Shown: positions 17,363 through 27,013, numbered from the stretch's first letter. The stretch is DNA of 64,000 bases from Hydrogenophaga taeniospiralis (GCF_020510445.1 NZ_JAHBAG010000001.1:2456501-2520500); one strand, 5' to 3'. The notes: a model not told the origin generated them from the letters alone. Program-made: numbers and translations.

Positions 17363-20065
17363 TTAGTCCGCGAGGGCGCGGGTGACGACCTCGCGCACGT
17401 CGTTGCTCAGGTCGGGTCTGGCGGCCACGCGGGCGATGGCTTCGCGCGCCGCACTGCGGTAGGGTTCGGCGAGCTTCTTCCAGCGGTCCAGTGCGCGCGC
17501 GAGGCGGGAGGCGACCTGCGGGTTGATGGCGTCGAGCTCGATCACGCGTTCGCTCCAGAAGGTGTAGCCCGCCGCATCGGCGCGGTGGAAGGCGCCGGGG
17601 TTGGCGCTGCAGTAGCTGAAGATCACGCTGCGTGCGCGGTTGGGGTTGCGCAGGTGGAAGTCCGGGTGGGCGAGCAGGCGGCGCACGGCGGGCAACACGT
17701 TGCCACCGCGGTCGGGGGCGCCGGCCTGCAGGGCGAACCACTTGTCGAGCACCAGGGCCTCGTGGCGGAACAGGGTGTGGAAGCGCGCGAGGGCGTCCTG
17801 CGCCAGCGGCTGGCCGCTGCCGACCAGACTGGCCAGCGCGTTGAAGCGGTCGGTCATGTTGCCGGCGTCCTTGAAGCGCTGGTAGGCTTTGCCGGGCCAG
17901 ACCAGGTCGCCGTTTTCTCTCGCCGCCAGGCACAACATGGCGAGCGCCATGCCGGCGAGCGCGCGCCGGCCGGTGCTCACCGGGTCGGGGCGGTAGGCGC
18001 CGTTGTCCTTGTGGGCCTCATAGGCCCAGACCCAGTCGTTGTGAAGGGCCTGGGCGAGCTGTTCGCGCATGGCCTCGCGCACGGCGTGCACGCGCTGCGG
18101 GTCTACCACGTCGAGCTGTTCGGCGATGTAGGTTTCGCTGGGCAGGGTCAACACCAGTTCCTTGAACGCGGCGTCCAGCGTGGGGTGGCGCAGCACGGAG
18201 CGCATGGCGTCGAGATAGGCCGCATCCAGCGGCTCGCGCACCACGGGGCCGTCGGCGTGGATCGCGTTGAGCGCGCGGCGCAGCGCCAGGCGCTGACCGG
18301 CCTCCCAGCGGTTGAACGGGTCGGTGTCGTGCGCCAGCAGACCGAGCAGCTGCGCATCGCTGTAGTCGAAGTCCAGCACCACCGGGGCCGAGAAGCCGCG
18401 CAGCAGCGACGGCACCGGCTCGCTGTCCAGGTTGATGAAGGTGAAGCTCTCCACCGCCTCGGTCAGCACGAAGCTGCGCGTGCCGGTCTCGGGCTGGCTC
18501 CAGTGGGCCAGTTGCAGCGGCAGCTCGGCGCCTTGGGCGTCGAGCAGGCCCATCGCCACCGGAATCACGAACGGCTCCTTGTGGGCCTGACCCGGCGTGG
18601 GGGCGCAGCTTTGTGTGAGCGTGAGCGTGTAGCTGCGCGCAGCTGCGTCGTACACACCGCGGGCCTGTACCAGCGGCGTGCCGGCCTGGCTGTACCAGCG
18701 CTTGAACTGGGGCAGCAGGCGCGCGAGGTCGGACGAGGGGTTGGCGTCGGCCATGGCCTGGGCGAAATCGTCGCAGGTCACGGCGCTGCCGTCGTGGCGT
18801 TCGAAGTACAGCTTCATGCCCGCAGCGAAGCCGGCGCGTCCCACCAGGGTCTGCATCATGCGCACGACCTCGGCGCCTTTTTCGTAGACCGTGACGGTGT
18901 AGAAGTTGTTGATCTCGACGTAGCTGTCGGGCCGCACCGGGTGCGCCATGGGGCCGGCGTCTTCGGGGAACTGCGCTGTACGCAGCACACGCACGTCTTC
19001 AATGCGTTTGACCGCGCGCGCCGAGGCCTCGGCGCACAGGTCCATGCTGAACTCCTGGTCGCGGAAGACGGTCAGGCCTTCTTTCAGACTCAGCTGGAAC
19101 CAGTCGCGGCAGGTCACGCGGTTGCCGGTCCAGTTGTGGAAGTACTCGTGGCCCACCACCGACTCGATGTTGGAAAAATCGGTGTCGGTCGCGGTGGCGC
19201 TGTTGGCCAGCACGTACTTGGTGTTGAAGATGTTGAGGCCCTTGTTCTCCATCGCGCCCATGTTGAAGTCGCTGGTGGCGACGATCATGAAGCGCTCCAG
19301 ATCGAGCGGCAGGCCGAAGCGGGCCTCGTCCCAGACCACGCTGGCGATCAGCGAGTTCATGGCGTGTTCGGTCTTGTCCATGTCGCCGGGGCGCACGTAC
19401 ACCTGCAGCAGGTGTTCGCGGCCGTTGCGCGCCACGATGCGCTGCTCGCGCGCCACCAACTGGCCCGCCACCAGCGCGAACAGGTAGCAGGGCTTCTTGT
19501 GCGGGTCGATCCACCGGGCGTAGTGGCGCCCGTCGGGCAGGTCACCTTGTTCCACCAGATTGCCGTTGGACAGCAGCACCGGGTACCTGGCCTTGTCGGC
19601 GCGCAGCGTGACGGTGTAGCTGGCCATCACGTCCGGGCGGTCCAGGAAATAGGTGATGCGGCGAAAGCCCTCGGCCTCGCACTGGGTGAAGAAGGTGCTC
19701 TGGCTCACGTACAGGCCCATGAGCTGGGTGTTCTTCTCGGGCGCGCAGGTGGTGAAGATCTCCAGGTCAAAAGGGTCCTGTCCTTCGGGCAGGTTCTCCA
19801 GCACCAGGGTCTGGCCGTCGAGCTTGAACGAGCAGCCCGCGCCGTTGACCAGCACGCGCGCGAGGTTCAGGTCCTCGCCATCGAGCCGCAGCGCTTGCGC
19901 GGCCACGTCCGGGTTGCGGCGCAGGCGCATCTTGTTGAGTACCCGGGTCTTGGCCGGGTCCAGGTCAAACACCAGTTCGACCGTGTCGATCCAGAACGCC
20001 GGAGGAACGTAGTCTTCTCGACGGACCACGGTGGTCGGGCCGCTGGCTTCACGCAAGGGGGTCAT
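17363..20065 (-). CDS. pepN: Aminopeptidase N (M1 zinc peptidase)
   Basis: This 900-residue cytoplasmic aminopeptidase has the substrate N-terminus motif GAMENKGLN and the zinc motif HEYFHNW (about residue 305), followed by the downstream glutamate in LKEGLTVFRDQEF. The C-terminal helical domain is complete; E. coli PepN has about 870 residues. Its ATG overlaps the stop of the upstream HAD gene as ATGA (20062-20065). Confidence 0.97.
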   Translation of the reverse strand: MTPLREASGPTTVVRREDYVPPAFWIDTVELVFDLDPAKTRVLNKMRLRRNPDVAAQALRLDGEDLNLARVLVNGAGCSFKLDGQTLVLENLPEGQDPFDLEIFTTCAPEKNTQLMGLYVSQSTFFTQCEAEGFRRITYFLDRPDVMASYTVTLRADKARYPVLLSNGNLVEQGDLPDGRHYARWIDPHKKPCYLFALVAGQLVAREQRIVARNGREHLLQVYVRPGDMDKTEHAMNSLIASVVWDEARFGLPLDLERFMIVATSDFNMGAMENKGLNIFNTKYVLANSATATDTDFSNIESVVGHEYFHNWTGNRVTCRDWFQLSLKEGLTVFRDQEFSMDLCAEASARAVKRIEDVRVLRTAQFPEDAGPMAHPVRPDSYVEINNFYTVTVYEKGAEVVRMMQTLVGRAGFAAGMKLYFERHDGSAVTCDDFAQAMADANPSSDLARLLPQFKRWYSQAGTPLVQARGVYDAAARSYTLTLTQSCAPTPGQAHKEPFVIPVAMGLLDAQGAELPLQLAHWSQPETGTRSFVLTEAVESFTFINLDSEPVPSLLRGFSAPVVLDFDYSDAQLLGLLAHDTDPFNRWEAGQRLALRRALNAIHADGPVVREPLDAAYLDAMRSVLRHPTLDAAFKELVLTLPSETYIAEQLDVVDPQRVHAVREAMREQLAQALHNDWVWAYEAHKDNGAYRPDPVSTGRRALAGMALAMLCLAARENGDLVWPGKAYQRFKDAGNMTDRFNALASLVGSGQPLAQDALARFHTLFRHEALVLDKWFALQAGAPDRGGNVLPAVRRLLAHPDFHLRNPNRARSVIFSYCSANPGAFHRADAAGYTFWSERVIELDAINPQVASRLARALDRWKKLAEPYRSAAREAIARVAARPDLSNDVREVVTRALAD

Positions 20066-20712
20066 AGTGTCTCCAGGAAACGGGATGTGATCAGGGCGTG
20101 GTAGTCGGGAACGCGGGCCAGCACGTGCGGGCCACCGAGTTCCTGAGCCGGGTGTGAGCTGCAGATGGCGACGGCGCGCATGCCGGCGCGCCGCGCGGCC
20201 TCGATGCCCAGTGGCGCGTCTTCGAACACGATGCAGCGCTCGGGCACCACACCCAGGCGGCGCGCGACTTCCAGAAAGATGGCAGGCTCGGGCTTGCCGG
20301 GCAGGCCCTCGTCGCCGCCCACCGTGGGCAGGGGCTGGCCCAGCGCCAGATGCTGGTAGGCAAAGGCCTGGTTGTGGCGGTCACCCGCCGTGCCCACGCC
20401 GACCGCGAGCCCGCGCTGTTGCGCGGCCCCCAGGAAGGCCTTGAAACCCGCGACCTCGCTGAAAACGGGCGCAAACAGCTCGCGGTAGACGGCCTCCTTC
20501 TCATCGACGAAAGCCTGGGCCTGCGCGTCGGTGAGGTCGCCGAAGAGCTCGCGCATGCACTCCACGCCGGTGCGGCCGGTGGTGCGGCGCATGAGGTCGG
20601 GCACGTCGATGGCGAGACCACGCCGGCGCGTGAATTCGACCCAGCTGCGCTGGTGCGACGGCATGGAGTCGATCATGGTGCCGTCCATGTCGAAGATCAG
20701 GGCCTGGACCAT
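20062..20712 (-). CDS. HAD-superfamily phosphatase, beta-phosphoglucomutase-like
   Basis: This 216-residue protein has motif I FDMDGTMIDS at residues 7-16, a cap domain between residues ~18 and 85, motif II in GVGTAGD, and motif III/IV PGKPEPAIF and VFEDAPLGIEAA. The EDAPLGIEAARRAGM signature is that of the HAD-IA group that includes beta-phosphoglucomutase and sugar-phosphate phosphatases. The substrate cannot be told from sequence. It shares one base with the prfB stop (TGATG) and overlaps pepN, so it is translationally linked to both. Confidence 0.85.
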   Translation of the reverse strand: MVQALIFDMDGTMIDSMPSHQRSWVEFTRRRGLAIDVPDLMRRTTGRTGVECMRELFGDLTDAQAQAFVDEKEAVYRELFAPVFSEVAGFKAFLGAAQQRGLAVGVGTAGDRHNQAFAYQHLALGQPLPTVGGDEGLPGKPEPAIFLEVARRLGVVPERCIVFEDAPLGIEAARRAGMRAVAICSSHPAQELGGPHVLARVPDYHALITSRFLETL

Positions 20713-21816
20713 CAGACGCCCTGCTTGAGCGAGGCTTCGATGAAGGCGTCGAGGTCGCCGTCCAGCACCTTCTGCGTGGCGGAGATTTCGACGTTGGTGC
20801 GCAGGTCCTTGATGCGGCTGTTGTCCAGCACGTAGCTGCGGATCTGGTGGCCCCAGCCCACGTCGGTCTTGCTGTCTTCGAGCTTCTGCTGCTCTTCCTG
20901 CTGCTTGCGCAGTTCAAAGTCGTACAGGCGCGAGCGCAGGCGTTTCCAGGCCACGTCGCGGTTGCTGTGCTGGCTGCGGCCGTCCTGGCATTGCACCACG
21001 ATGCCGGTGGGGATGTGCGTGAGGCGCACGGCCGAGTCGGTCTTGTTGATGTGCTGGCCGCCGGCGCCCGAAGCGCGGAAGGTGTCGGTGCGCACGTCGG
21101 CCGGGTTGATGTTGATCTCGATCGAGTCGTCGATCTCGGGGTAGACGAATACCGAGGCAAACGAGGTGTGGCGCCCGCCCGAGGAGTCGAACGGGCTCTT
21201 GCGCACCAGGCGGTGCACCCCGGTTTCGGTGCGCAGCAGGCCAAAGGCGTACTCGCCCTCGATCTTGATCGTGGCGCCCTTGATGCCGGCGGTGTCGCCC
21301 GCGGTCTCGTCTTCGATCGTGGTCTTGAAACCCTTGCGCTCGCAGTACTTCAGGTACTGGCGCAGCAGCATGCTGGCCCAGTCGCAGGCTTCGGTGCCGC
21401 CGGCGCCGGCCTGGATGTCCAGGAAGCAGTTCAGCGGATCGGCCGGGTTGTTGAACATGCGGCGGAATTCGAGCTTCTCCACCTCGGCGGCCACCTTGGC
21501 GGCTTCGCCTTCGATGGTGATCAGCCCGGCGTCGTCACCGTCTTCGCTGGACATCTCGAACAGCTCGGTGTTGTCGGACAGCTCGTTGCTCAGACGGTCG
21601 AGCACCAGCACCACGTCTTCGAGCGATTTCTTCTCGCGACCCAGGTCCTGGGCGCGTTTGGGGTCGTTCCAGACCGTGGGGTCTTCCAGCGCGGACTCGA
21701 CTTCCTTCAGCTTCGATGCTTTGGCATCGTAGTCAAAGATACCTCCGGAGCTCGACCACCCGGGTGGTCAGGTCGTCGAGCTGGTTGCGGATGGAGTTGA
21801 CGCGTTCTGCTTCCAT
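20712..21816 (-). CDS. prfB: Peptide chain release factor 2, with programmed +1 frameshift
   Basis: Release factor 2 reads UGA and UAA. The gene starts at ATG 21816 ([13 protein letters not shown]), reaches an in-frame TGA at 21733-21735 after 27 codons, and continues in the +1 frame from GAC at 21734 to the stop at 20712, giving about 367 residues. The codon-recognition motif SPF ([10 protein letters not shown]) and the catalytic GGQ (GAGGQHINK) are both present downstream. The RF2 level therefore regulates its own frameshifting. It heads the leftward run with HAD, pepN and fbp. Confidence 0.97.
21732..21747 (-). promoter_or_regulatory. prfB recoding site
   Basis: On the minus strand the site reads cggaggtatctttgac. 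An internal Shine-Dalgarno-like agg precedes the slippery CTT and the TGA followed by C. This is the conserved autoregulatory frameshift site; one T is skipped (21735). Confidence 0.95.
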
Positions 21817-21898
21817 GATGGGTGCCTTCTGTCGATGTGCGGAAAATGGGTCGGCCGGCACCGCACATGTGCGGCGCCCGGCCGAAACCGCGATTTTC

Positions 21899-22819
21899 TC
21901 ACGCCAGGAAGGTTTCGATCAGTCCGGCGAGCGCGGCGGGCTGGTCGTGGTGCAGCATGTGGCCGGCATCGTTGACCACGGCGCTGTGCAACCGGGGCAC
22001 GGCCTGGAGCCGCTCGTGGTACTGCGCCAGCGAGAACTGGCCCTTCCACCACTGGCCCAGGCTGTCGTCGCTGGCGGTCACGCTGAGCACCGGCGCGCTG
22101 ATGCGCCGGTAGATGGCCAGGGCCTCTTCGACCTGGTAGAGGTGGGCACTCACCACCTTGTGCGCGGGGTCGCCGAGCACCACCCAGCGCCCTTGCGCGT
22201 CGGGCGCGGCCCAGTGTGCGGCCAGCCACTCGGCCTGGTCGGCCGGCAGGCGCGGGTTGGTCTTCATCAGGCGCCGCGCCACGCCTTCGACCGAGTCGTA
22301 GGCCTTCAGCTCCATCTCGCCGCGGTGCAGGGCCTTGATCTCGTCCATCCACTTCGCATAGCGCTCGGGTGCCTGGGCCGGGCGGGTCTCGGGCAGGCCG
22401 AAACCTTCGAGGTTGACCAGCCGGCGGATGCGCTGCGGCCGCACGCCGGCGTACATCATGGCCACGTTGCCGCCCATGCTGTGGCCCACCAGATCCACCG
22501 GCTGCCCGGCGGCGTAGTGGTCGAGCAGGGCGTCCAGATCGGCCAGGTAGTCCGGAAACCAGTAGCTGTCGGGCGCAGGCCCCTCGCCGCGCGTCAGGCC
22601 AAAACCGCGCCAGTCCGGCGCGATGATCCAGCGCCGGGCCTGCAGGGCGTCCACCATGAACTGCCACGACGCGGACACGTCCATCCAGCCGTGCACCAGC
22701 ACCAGGGGCGGCGTTGCGGCGTCGGCCTGACCCCAGACGCGCACGTGATAGGACAGGCCGCGGATCGGGACCAACTCGCTGCGGGATGGGTTCAGGGCTT
22801 GGTACATTCGCCGGATCAT
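21899..22819 (-). CDS. Alpha/beta hydrolase
   Basis: This ~306-residue alpha/beta-hydrolase has the oxyanion motif VLVHGWMDVSASW, the nucleophile elbow VGHSMGGNVA (Ser), and a late catalytic histidine in VVNDAGHMLHHDQP. The substrate is unknown. Three starts are possible (GTG 22828, ATG 22819, ATG 22807); none has a strong ribosome site and I chose the middle one. It runs divergently from the acyl-CoA synthetase with only ~20 bases between starts. Confidence 0.85.
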   Translation of the reverse strand: MIRRMYQALNPSRSELVPIRGLSYHVRVWGQADAATPPLVLVHGWMDVSASWQFMVDALQARRWIIAPDWRGFGLTRGEGPAPDSYWFPDYLADLDALLDHYAAGQPVDLVGHSMGGNVAMMYAGVRPQRIRRLVNLEGFGLPETRPAQAPERYAKWMDEIKALHRGEMELKAYDSVEGVARRLMKTNPRLPADQAEWLAAHWAAPDAQGRWVVLGDPAHKVVSAHLYQVEEALAIYRRISAPVLSVTASDDSLGQWWKGQFSLAQYHERLQAVPRLHSAVVNDAGHMLHHDQPAALAGLIETFLA

Positions 22820-22842
22820 AGAGAACACGATGGAGACAGGCG

Positions 22843-24714
22843 ATGCCGCAGAGTCAAGGCCGGGACAAGACCACGCGCCGCCCGGCGGCGGTGGACCATT
22901 ACGACGCGCTGCACAGCGGGTTCCGCTGGCAGGTGCCCGATCGTTTCAACATGGCCGAGGTCTGTCTGCGGCGCTGGGCGGCGCAGCCCGCCAGCGCCGC
23001 GCGCACCGCGGTCATTGCCTGCGCCGGGGGCCAGCCCGACCGCCACCACAGCTACGCCGAGCTGCAGGACCAGGCCAACCGCCTGTCCAACGCGCTCGTG
23101 GCCATGGGGGTGGAGCGCGGCGACCGCGTCGCCATCGTGCTGCCGCAACGCTTTGAAACCGCGGTGGCCTACATGACGGTGTTGCAGATGGGGGCGGTGG
23201 GCATGCCGCTGTCGCAGCTGTTCGGCCCCGAGGCGCTGGAATACCGCCTGCACGACAGCGAGGCCGTGGTGGCGATCTGCGACGCCAGCACGCTCGACGC
23301 CGTGCAGTCCGTGAGCGGCGCCTGCCCGCTGCTGCACACCGTGGTCGCGGTGGGTGTGCAGCCTGCCCGGGCGGGGGCGCTGGACTGGTCGGCCGTGCTG
23401 GCGCAGGCCGCGCCCGACTTTGCTCTGGTGCACACCCTGGCCGACGAGGCCGCCGTGTTGATCTACACCAGCGGCACCACCGGCAACCCCAAGGGCGCGT
23501 TGATTCCGCACCGCGCGCTCATCGGCAACCTCACCGGTTTTGTCTGCAGCCAGAACTGGTTCGGCTTCGATCCGTTCGACGCCTCGGTGCCCTCGCAGGC
23601 GGTGTTCTGGTCGCCGGCCGACTGGGCCTGGACCGGTGGCCTGATGGACGCGCTCTTGCCCACGCTGTACTTCGGCCGGCCCATCGTGGGCTACAACGGG
23701 CGTTTCAGTCCGCAGACCGCGTTCGAGCTGCTGGAGCGCCACGGCGTGACGCACAGCTTCCTGTTTCCCACCGCGCTCAAGGCCATGATGAAAGCCTTTC
23801 CCGAGCCGCGCCAGCGCTACACGCTGCGGCTGCAGGCCATCATGAGCGCGGGCGAGGCGGTGGGCGATGCCGTGTTCGCCTATTGCCAGCGGCAGCTCGG
23901 CGTGACGGTCAACGAGATGTTCGGCCAGACCGAGATCAACTACATCGTGGGCAACTGCGCCATGCAATGGGACGCCGCAGCGCCGGGCCGCCCCAAGCAA
24001 GGCGGCACCCCCTCGGGGGGCAGCGACCCGCGCAGCGGCGGAGCGCGGGGGCGAACCGGTTGGCCCGCGAAACCGGGCAGCATGGGCAAAGGCTACCCCG
24101 GCCACCGCGTGGCGGTGATCGACGACGAGGGCCAGGAGTGCCCGGTGGGCGTGCCGGGCGACGTGGCGGTGCACCGTCTGGACGTGCATGGCCAGCCCGA
24201 TCCGATCTTTTTCCTGGGCTACTGGAAGAACGAGGCCTCCACGCGCGCCAAGTTCACCGGGGACGCGAGCAACAGCTGGTGCCGCACCGGCGACATGGCC
24301 GTGCGCGACGCCGAGGGTTACCTCTGGTACCAGGGCCGTGCCGACGACGTGTTCAAGGCCGCGGGCTACCGCATCGGGCCGGGTGAGATCGAGAACTGCC
24401 TGGTCAAACACCCGGCCGTGGCCAACGCCGCCGTGGTGCCCAAGCCCGATGCCGAGCGCGGCGCGGTGGTCAAGGCCTACGTGGTGCTGGCGCAGGAATA
24501 CCTGGCGGCGCAAGCCGGCCGGGCCCTGGGCGAGCCGGCGTTCGAGCGGGCGCTCACGGCCGAACTGCAGGCGCACGTGAAAGGCAAGCTCGCGCCCTAC
24601 GAGTACCCCAAGGAGATCGAGTTTGTGGACGCGCTGCCCATGACCACCACCGGCAAGGTACAGCGGCGCGTGCTGCGGCTGCAGGAAGAGGAGCGCGCCC
24701 GTGCGCGGGCCTGA
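22843..24714 (+). CDS. AMP-forming acyl-CoA synthetase with a repeat-derived insert
   Basis: This 623-residue ANL-family enzyme activates a carboxylic acid to acyl-AMP and then acyl-CoA. The P-loop-like motif is IYTSGTTGNPKGAL; FGQTEIN, the TGD of RTGDMA, GYRIGPGEIE and the late lysine in TTTGKVQRR are all present, so it looks active. Residues ~383-406, between the NCAMQW and PAKPGSMG segments, are a glycine/proline-rich stretch encoded in frame by a dispersed GC-rich repeat; relatives run straight from one to the other. The substrate is likely short or medium chain, by similarity to acetyl/propionyl-CoA-synthetase-like proteins. ATG 22843 follows ggag at eight bases. Confidence 0.9.
   Translation: MPQSQGRDKTTRRPAAVDHYDALHSGFRWQVPDRFNMAEVCLRRWAAQPASAARTAVIACAGGQPDRHHSYAELQDQANRLSNALVAMGVERGDRVAIVLPQRFETAVAYMTVLQMGAVGMPLSQLFGPEALEYRLHDSEAVVAICDASTLDAVQSVSGACPLLHTVVAVGVQPARAGALDWSAVLAQAAPDFALVHTLADEAAVLIYTSGTTGNPKGALIPHRALIGNLTGFVCSQNWFGFDPFDASVPSQAVFWSPADWAWTGGLMDALLPTLYFGRPIVGYNGRFSPQTAFELLERHGVTHSFLFPTALKAMMKAFPEPRQRYTLRLQAIMSAGEAVGDAVFAYCQRQLGVTVNEMFGQTEINYIVGNCAMQWDAAAPGRPKQGGTPSGGSDPRSGGARGRTGWPAKPGSMGKGYPGHRVAVIDDEGQECPVGVPGDVAVHRLDVHGQPDPIFFLGYWKNEASTRAKFTGDASNSWCRTGDMAVRDAEGYLWYQGRADDVFKAAGYRIGPGEIENCLVKHPAVANAAVVPKPDAERGAVVKAYVVLAQEYLAAQAGRALGEPAFERALTAELQAHVKGKLAPYEYPKEIEFVDALPMTTTGKVQRRVLRLQEEERARARA
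23982..24066. repeat. GC-rich palindromic repeat, copy 5, inside a coding region
   Basis: It reads ggcggcaccccctcgggggg, then cagcgacccgcgcagcggcg, then gagcgcgggggcgaaccggt. It matches the family pattern (C-run/G-run palindrome then gcgcagcg) and is translated in the acyl-CoA synthetase without breaking the frame. Confidence 0.75.
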
Positions 24715-25164
24715 TCAGCGCGCGGCCTTGGGTGGTGCGACATCGCTGAGGTGGATCTCCAGCTGCCGGTTGGCCGCTCGACCCTCGGCGCGCAGCCGGA
24801 TGATCGACACGCCACGGGCGATCAGGTAATCGCGCACGCTCAGCGCACGGTCCTGCGCCAGCAGGCGGTTGGCGGCATCGCTGCGCTTGTCGTCGCCATG
24901 CCCCAGGATGTTGACCCGCGTGCCCGGGCTCGTGTTGAGCCGGTTGGCCAGCGCATTGAGCTGGCGCGCCAGGGCGGGCTTCACGGTCGAGCGCCCCGCA
25001 TCGAAGGCCATCGCGGCGGGAAATGCCATCACGGGGCTTGGCTCCGCTGACGTACCTGACGACCCGTCTGGCGTGCCCCGACCCGGCAACGACGAACAAC
25101 CCGCGAAGGCCAGGCACAGAAGGGCGCACAAGGCCCCGTGGACGGGCGTGAACAAGCGGCGCAT
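24715..25164 (-). CDS. OmpA-family lipoprotein
   Basis: This 149-residue lipoprotein has the lipobox LAFAGCSS (cysteine ~residue 22) and an OmpA-like peptidoglycan-binding domain: FDAGRSTVKPAL, then NILGHGDDKRSDAANRLLAQDRALSVRDYL. It probably anchors the outer membrane to peptidoglycan. ATG 25164 is chosen over TTG 25170 because aggag lies eight bases upstream of the ATG. It converges directly on the acyl-CoA synthetase; the stop codons abut. Confidence 0.85.
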   Translation of the reverse strand: MRRLFTPVHGALCALLCLAFAGCSSLPGRGTPDGSSGTSAEPSPVMAFPAAMAFDAGRSTVKPALARQLNALANRLNTSPGTRVNILGHGDDKRSDAANRLLAQDRALSVRDYLIARGVSIIRLRAEGRAANRQLEIHLSDVAPPKAAR

Positions 25165-25291
25165 GGGCAAGTCTCCTGAAGGGGCGTGTGGACGGGTTTC
25201 GGCGGGGACAACCCGACCCCGCCATCGGCCATAAACTTATAGCCCGAGCCGGTCCCTTTTTATCACCCCATACGCATTTGCACACCCCTCC

Positions 25292-26335
25292 ATGAACACT
25301 GTTGCACTGGGCTCCAGCGGCCTGCAAGTCACCCCCATCTGCCTGGGCACCATGACCTTTGGCGAACAGGTCCAGGAAGCCGCCGCCCACGCCATCCTAG
25401 ACCGCGCCCTGGAGCGCGGCATCAACTTCGTCGATACCGCTGAGATGTACTCCGTGCCGGCCAAGGCCGAGACCTGCGGCGCCACCGAATCCATCATCGG
25501 CAACTGGTTCGCCAGGAACCCGGGCGCGCGCCAGAAAGTGGTGCTCGCCACCAAGGTGGCCGGCCCGGCGCGCGGCATGCCCTGGCTGCGTCCCGAGGTG
25601 AGCAAGGCCGGCATCGTCGAGGCCTGCGAAGCCAGCCTGCGCCGCCTGCAGACCGACGTGATCGACCTGTACCAGATCCACTGGCCGGCGCGCAACATGC
25701 CCACGTTTGGCGCCCTCTATTTCGATCCCTCGAAAGACCGGCCCATGCCTTCCGTTCTGGAGCAGCTCGAAGCCCTGAGCGGGCTGGTCCAGGCGGGCCA
25801 GGTGCGCGCGATCGGCCTGTCCAACGAGTCGCCCTACGGCGTGCACGAGTTCGTGCGGCTGGCCGCCCAACACGGGCTCTCCAGCGTGGCCACGGTGCAG
25901 AACCCGTACTGCCTGATCAATCGCAGCTTTGAGAACGGGCTGGACGAAACCTGCCACCGCCTCGGGGTGTCGCTGCTGGCCTATTCACCGCTGGGCTTTG
26001 GCCTGCTGAGCGGCAAATACGATGCCACCGGCCTGGTGGGCGACGCCGGTCGCATGGCCCTCTACGACTCGATGCGCAAGCAGCGCTGGGGCCGCCCGGA
26101 GGCGCTGGACGCCGCGCGCCGCTACAACGCGCTGGCACGCGAACACGGCCTGACCCCGGTGCAGATGGCGCTGGCGTTCTGCTACACCAACTGGCGCGTG
26201 GCCAGCACCATCATCGGCGTGACCTCGCTGGCCCAGCTCGACGAATGCCTGGACGCCTGGGGCACCACGCTCTCACCCGAACTGCTCAAAGAGATTGACA
26301 AAATCCGCTGGGAAGTTCGCGACCCTGCCCAATGA
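25292..26335 (+). CDS. NADP(H)-dependent aldo/keto reductase, Tas-like
   Basis: This 347-residue TIM-barrel reductase begins MNTVALGSSGLQVTPICLGTM. The catalytic set is visible: Asp and Tyr in FVDTAEMYSVP, Lys in LATKVAG and His in LYQIHWP. The length and the insert after the Tyr resemble E. coli Tas, a sugar/aldehyde reductase of uncertain substrate. It stands alone, with a repeat downstream. Confidence 0.9.
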   Translation: MNTVALGSSGLQVTPICLGTMTFGEQVQEAAAHAILDRALERGINFVDTAEMYSVPAKAETCGATESIIGNWFARNPGARQKVVLATKVAGPARGMPWLRPEVSKAGIVEACEASLRRLQTDVIDLYQIHWPARNMPTFGALYFDPSKDRPMPSVLEQLEALSGLVQAGQVRAIGLSNESPYGVHEFVRLAAQHGLSSVATVQNPYCLINRSFENGLDETCHRLGVSLLAYSPLGFGLLSGKYDATGLVGDAGRMALYDSMRKQRWGRPEALDAARRYNALAREHGLTPVQMALAFCYTNWRVASTIIGVTSLAQLDECLDAWGTTLSPELLKEIDKIRWEVRDPAQ

Positions 26336-26374
26336 AGCATCGGTGTGCCGCATGCGGGGGGGGCGTCGAGAGGC

Positions 26375-26475
26375 GCCGCGGAACTGGCTCTGCCAGGCCG
26401 CAGGTGCCGTCCTCCCTCCCAGCGCTGAAAGCGCGCCAGAGAGGGGGGAAGCCGTGAAGCGGCGCAGGGGGGAGT
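26375..26475. repeat. GC-rich palindromic repeat, copy 6
   Basis: It includes gccgcggaactggctctgcc and aggccgcaggtgccgtcctc, then a ctccctcccagcgctgaaag / gagaggggggaag arm pair. It overlaps the likely start of the ybaK-like gene. Confidence 0.65.
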
Positions 26476-26954
26476 CCCATGTCTCCGAAACCCTCGCCAC
26501 CGCCTGGCTCAAGGCCCATGGTGTGGTGTTCACCGAGCATCCCTACGAGTACCTGGAGCACGGGGGTGCGCAGCACAGCGCGGCGGTGCTGGGGCTGGAC
26601 CCGTTCGCGGTGGTCAAGACGCTGATCATGCAGGACGAGCAGGCGCGACCGCTGGCGGTGCTGATGCATGGCAACCGCACCGTGTCCACCAAGAACCTCG
26701 CGCGACAGACCGGGGCCAAGTCGATCGAGCCCTGCAAGCCCGAGGTGGCGAACCGCCACAGCGGCTACTTCGTGGGCGGCACCTCGCCGTTCGGTCTCAA
26801 GCGAGCCATGCCGGTCTGGGTGGAGGCCTCGGTGCTGGAGCTGCCCCGGATCTGGATCAACGGCGGGCGGCGGGGTTTTCTGGTGGGCATCGATCCGGCG
26901 GTGCTGGCCGGTCCGCTGGGCGCCAGGCCGGTGCATTGCGCGCTGGCAGAATAG
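26454..26954 (+). CDS. ybaK: Aminoacyl-tRNA deacylase, YbaK/EbsC type
   Basis: This ~166-residue protein of the YbaK/ProX fold hydrolyses mischarged tRNA, typically Cys-tRNA(Pro). The KTLIMQDE segment with the conserved lysine and the [10 protein letters not shown] loop are typical. Conserved sequence starts at [13 protein letters not shown], but no ATG precedes it in frame; an ATG at 26479 sits one frame off. The GTG at 26454, after ggggggaag, is the best start and lies in a repeat, giving ten non-conserved leading residues. A small indel near the original start is one explanation. Confidence 0.82.
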   Translation: MKRRRGESHVSETLATAWLKAHGVVFTEHPYEYLEHGGAQHSAAVLGLDPFAVVKTLIMQDEQARPLAVLMHGNRTVSTKNLARQTGAKSIEPCKPEVANRHSGYFVGGTSPFGLKRAMPVWVEASVLELPRIWINGGRRGFLVGIDPAVLAGPLGARPVHCALAE

Positions 26955-27013
26955 GCGCACCGCCGGGCGCGCGCGCCGCTGTGTCCGGCCACGCACAACA
27001 CGAGGAGCTCCCG

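Noticed and set aside
17585..20104. An 839-codon open frame opposite pepN
   Set aside because: It is an antisense shadow caused by GC-rich third positions; its translation is low-complexity (His/Arg/Gly/Val-rich) while the pepN strand has clear motifs.
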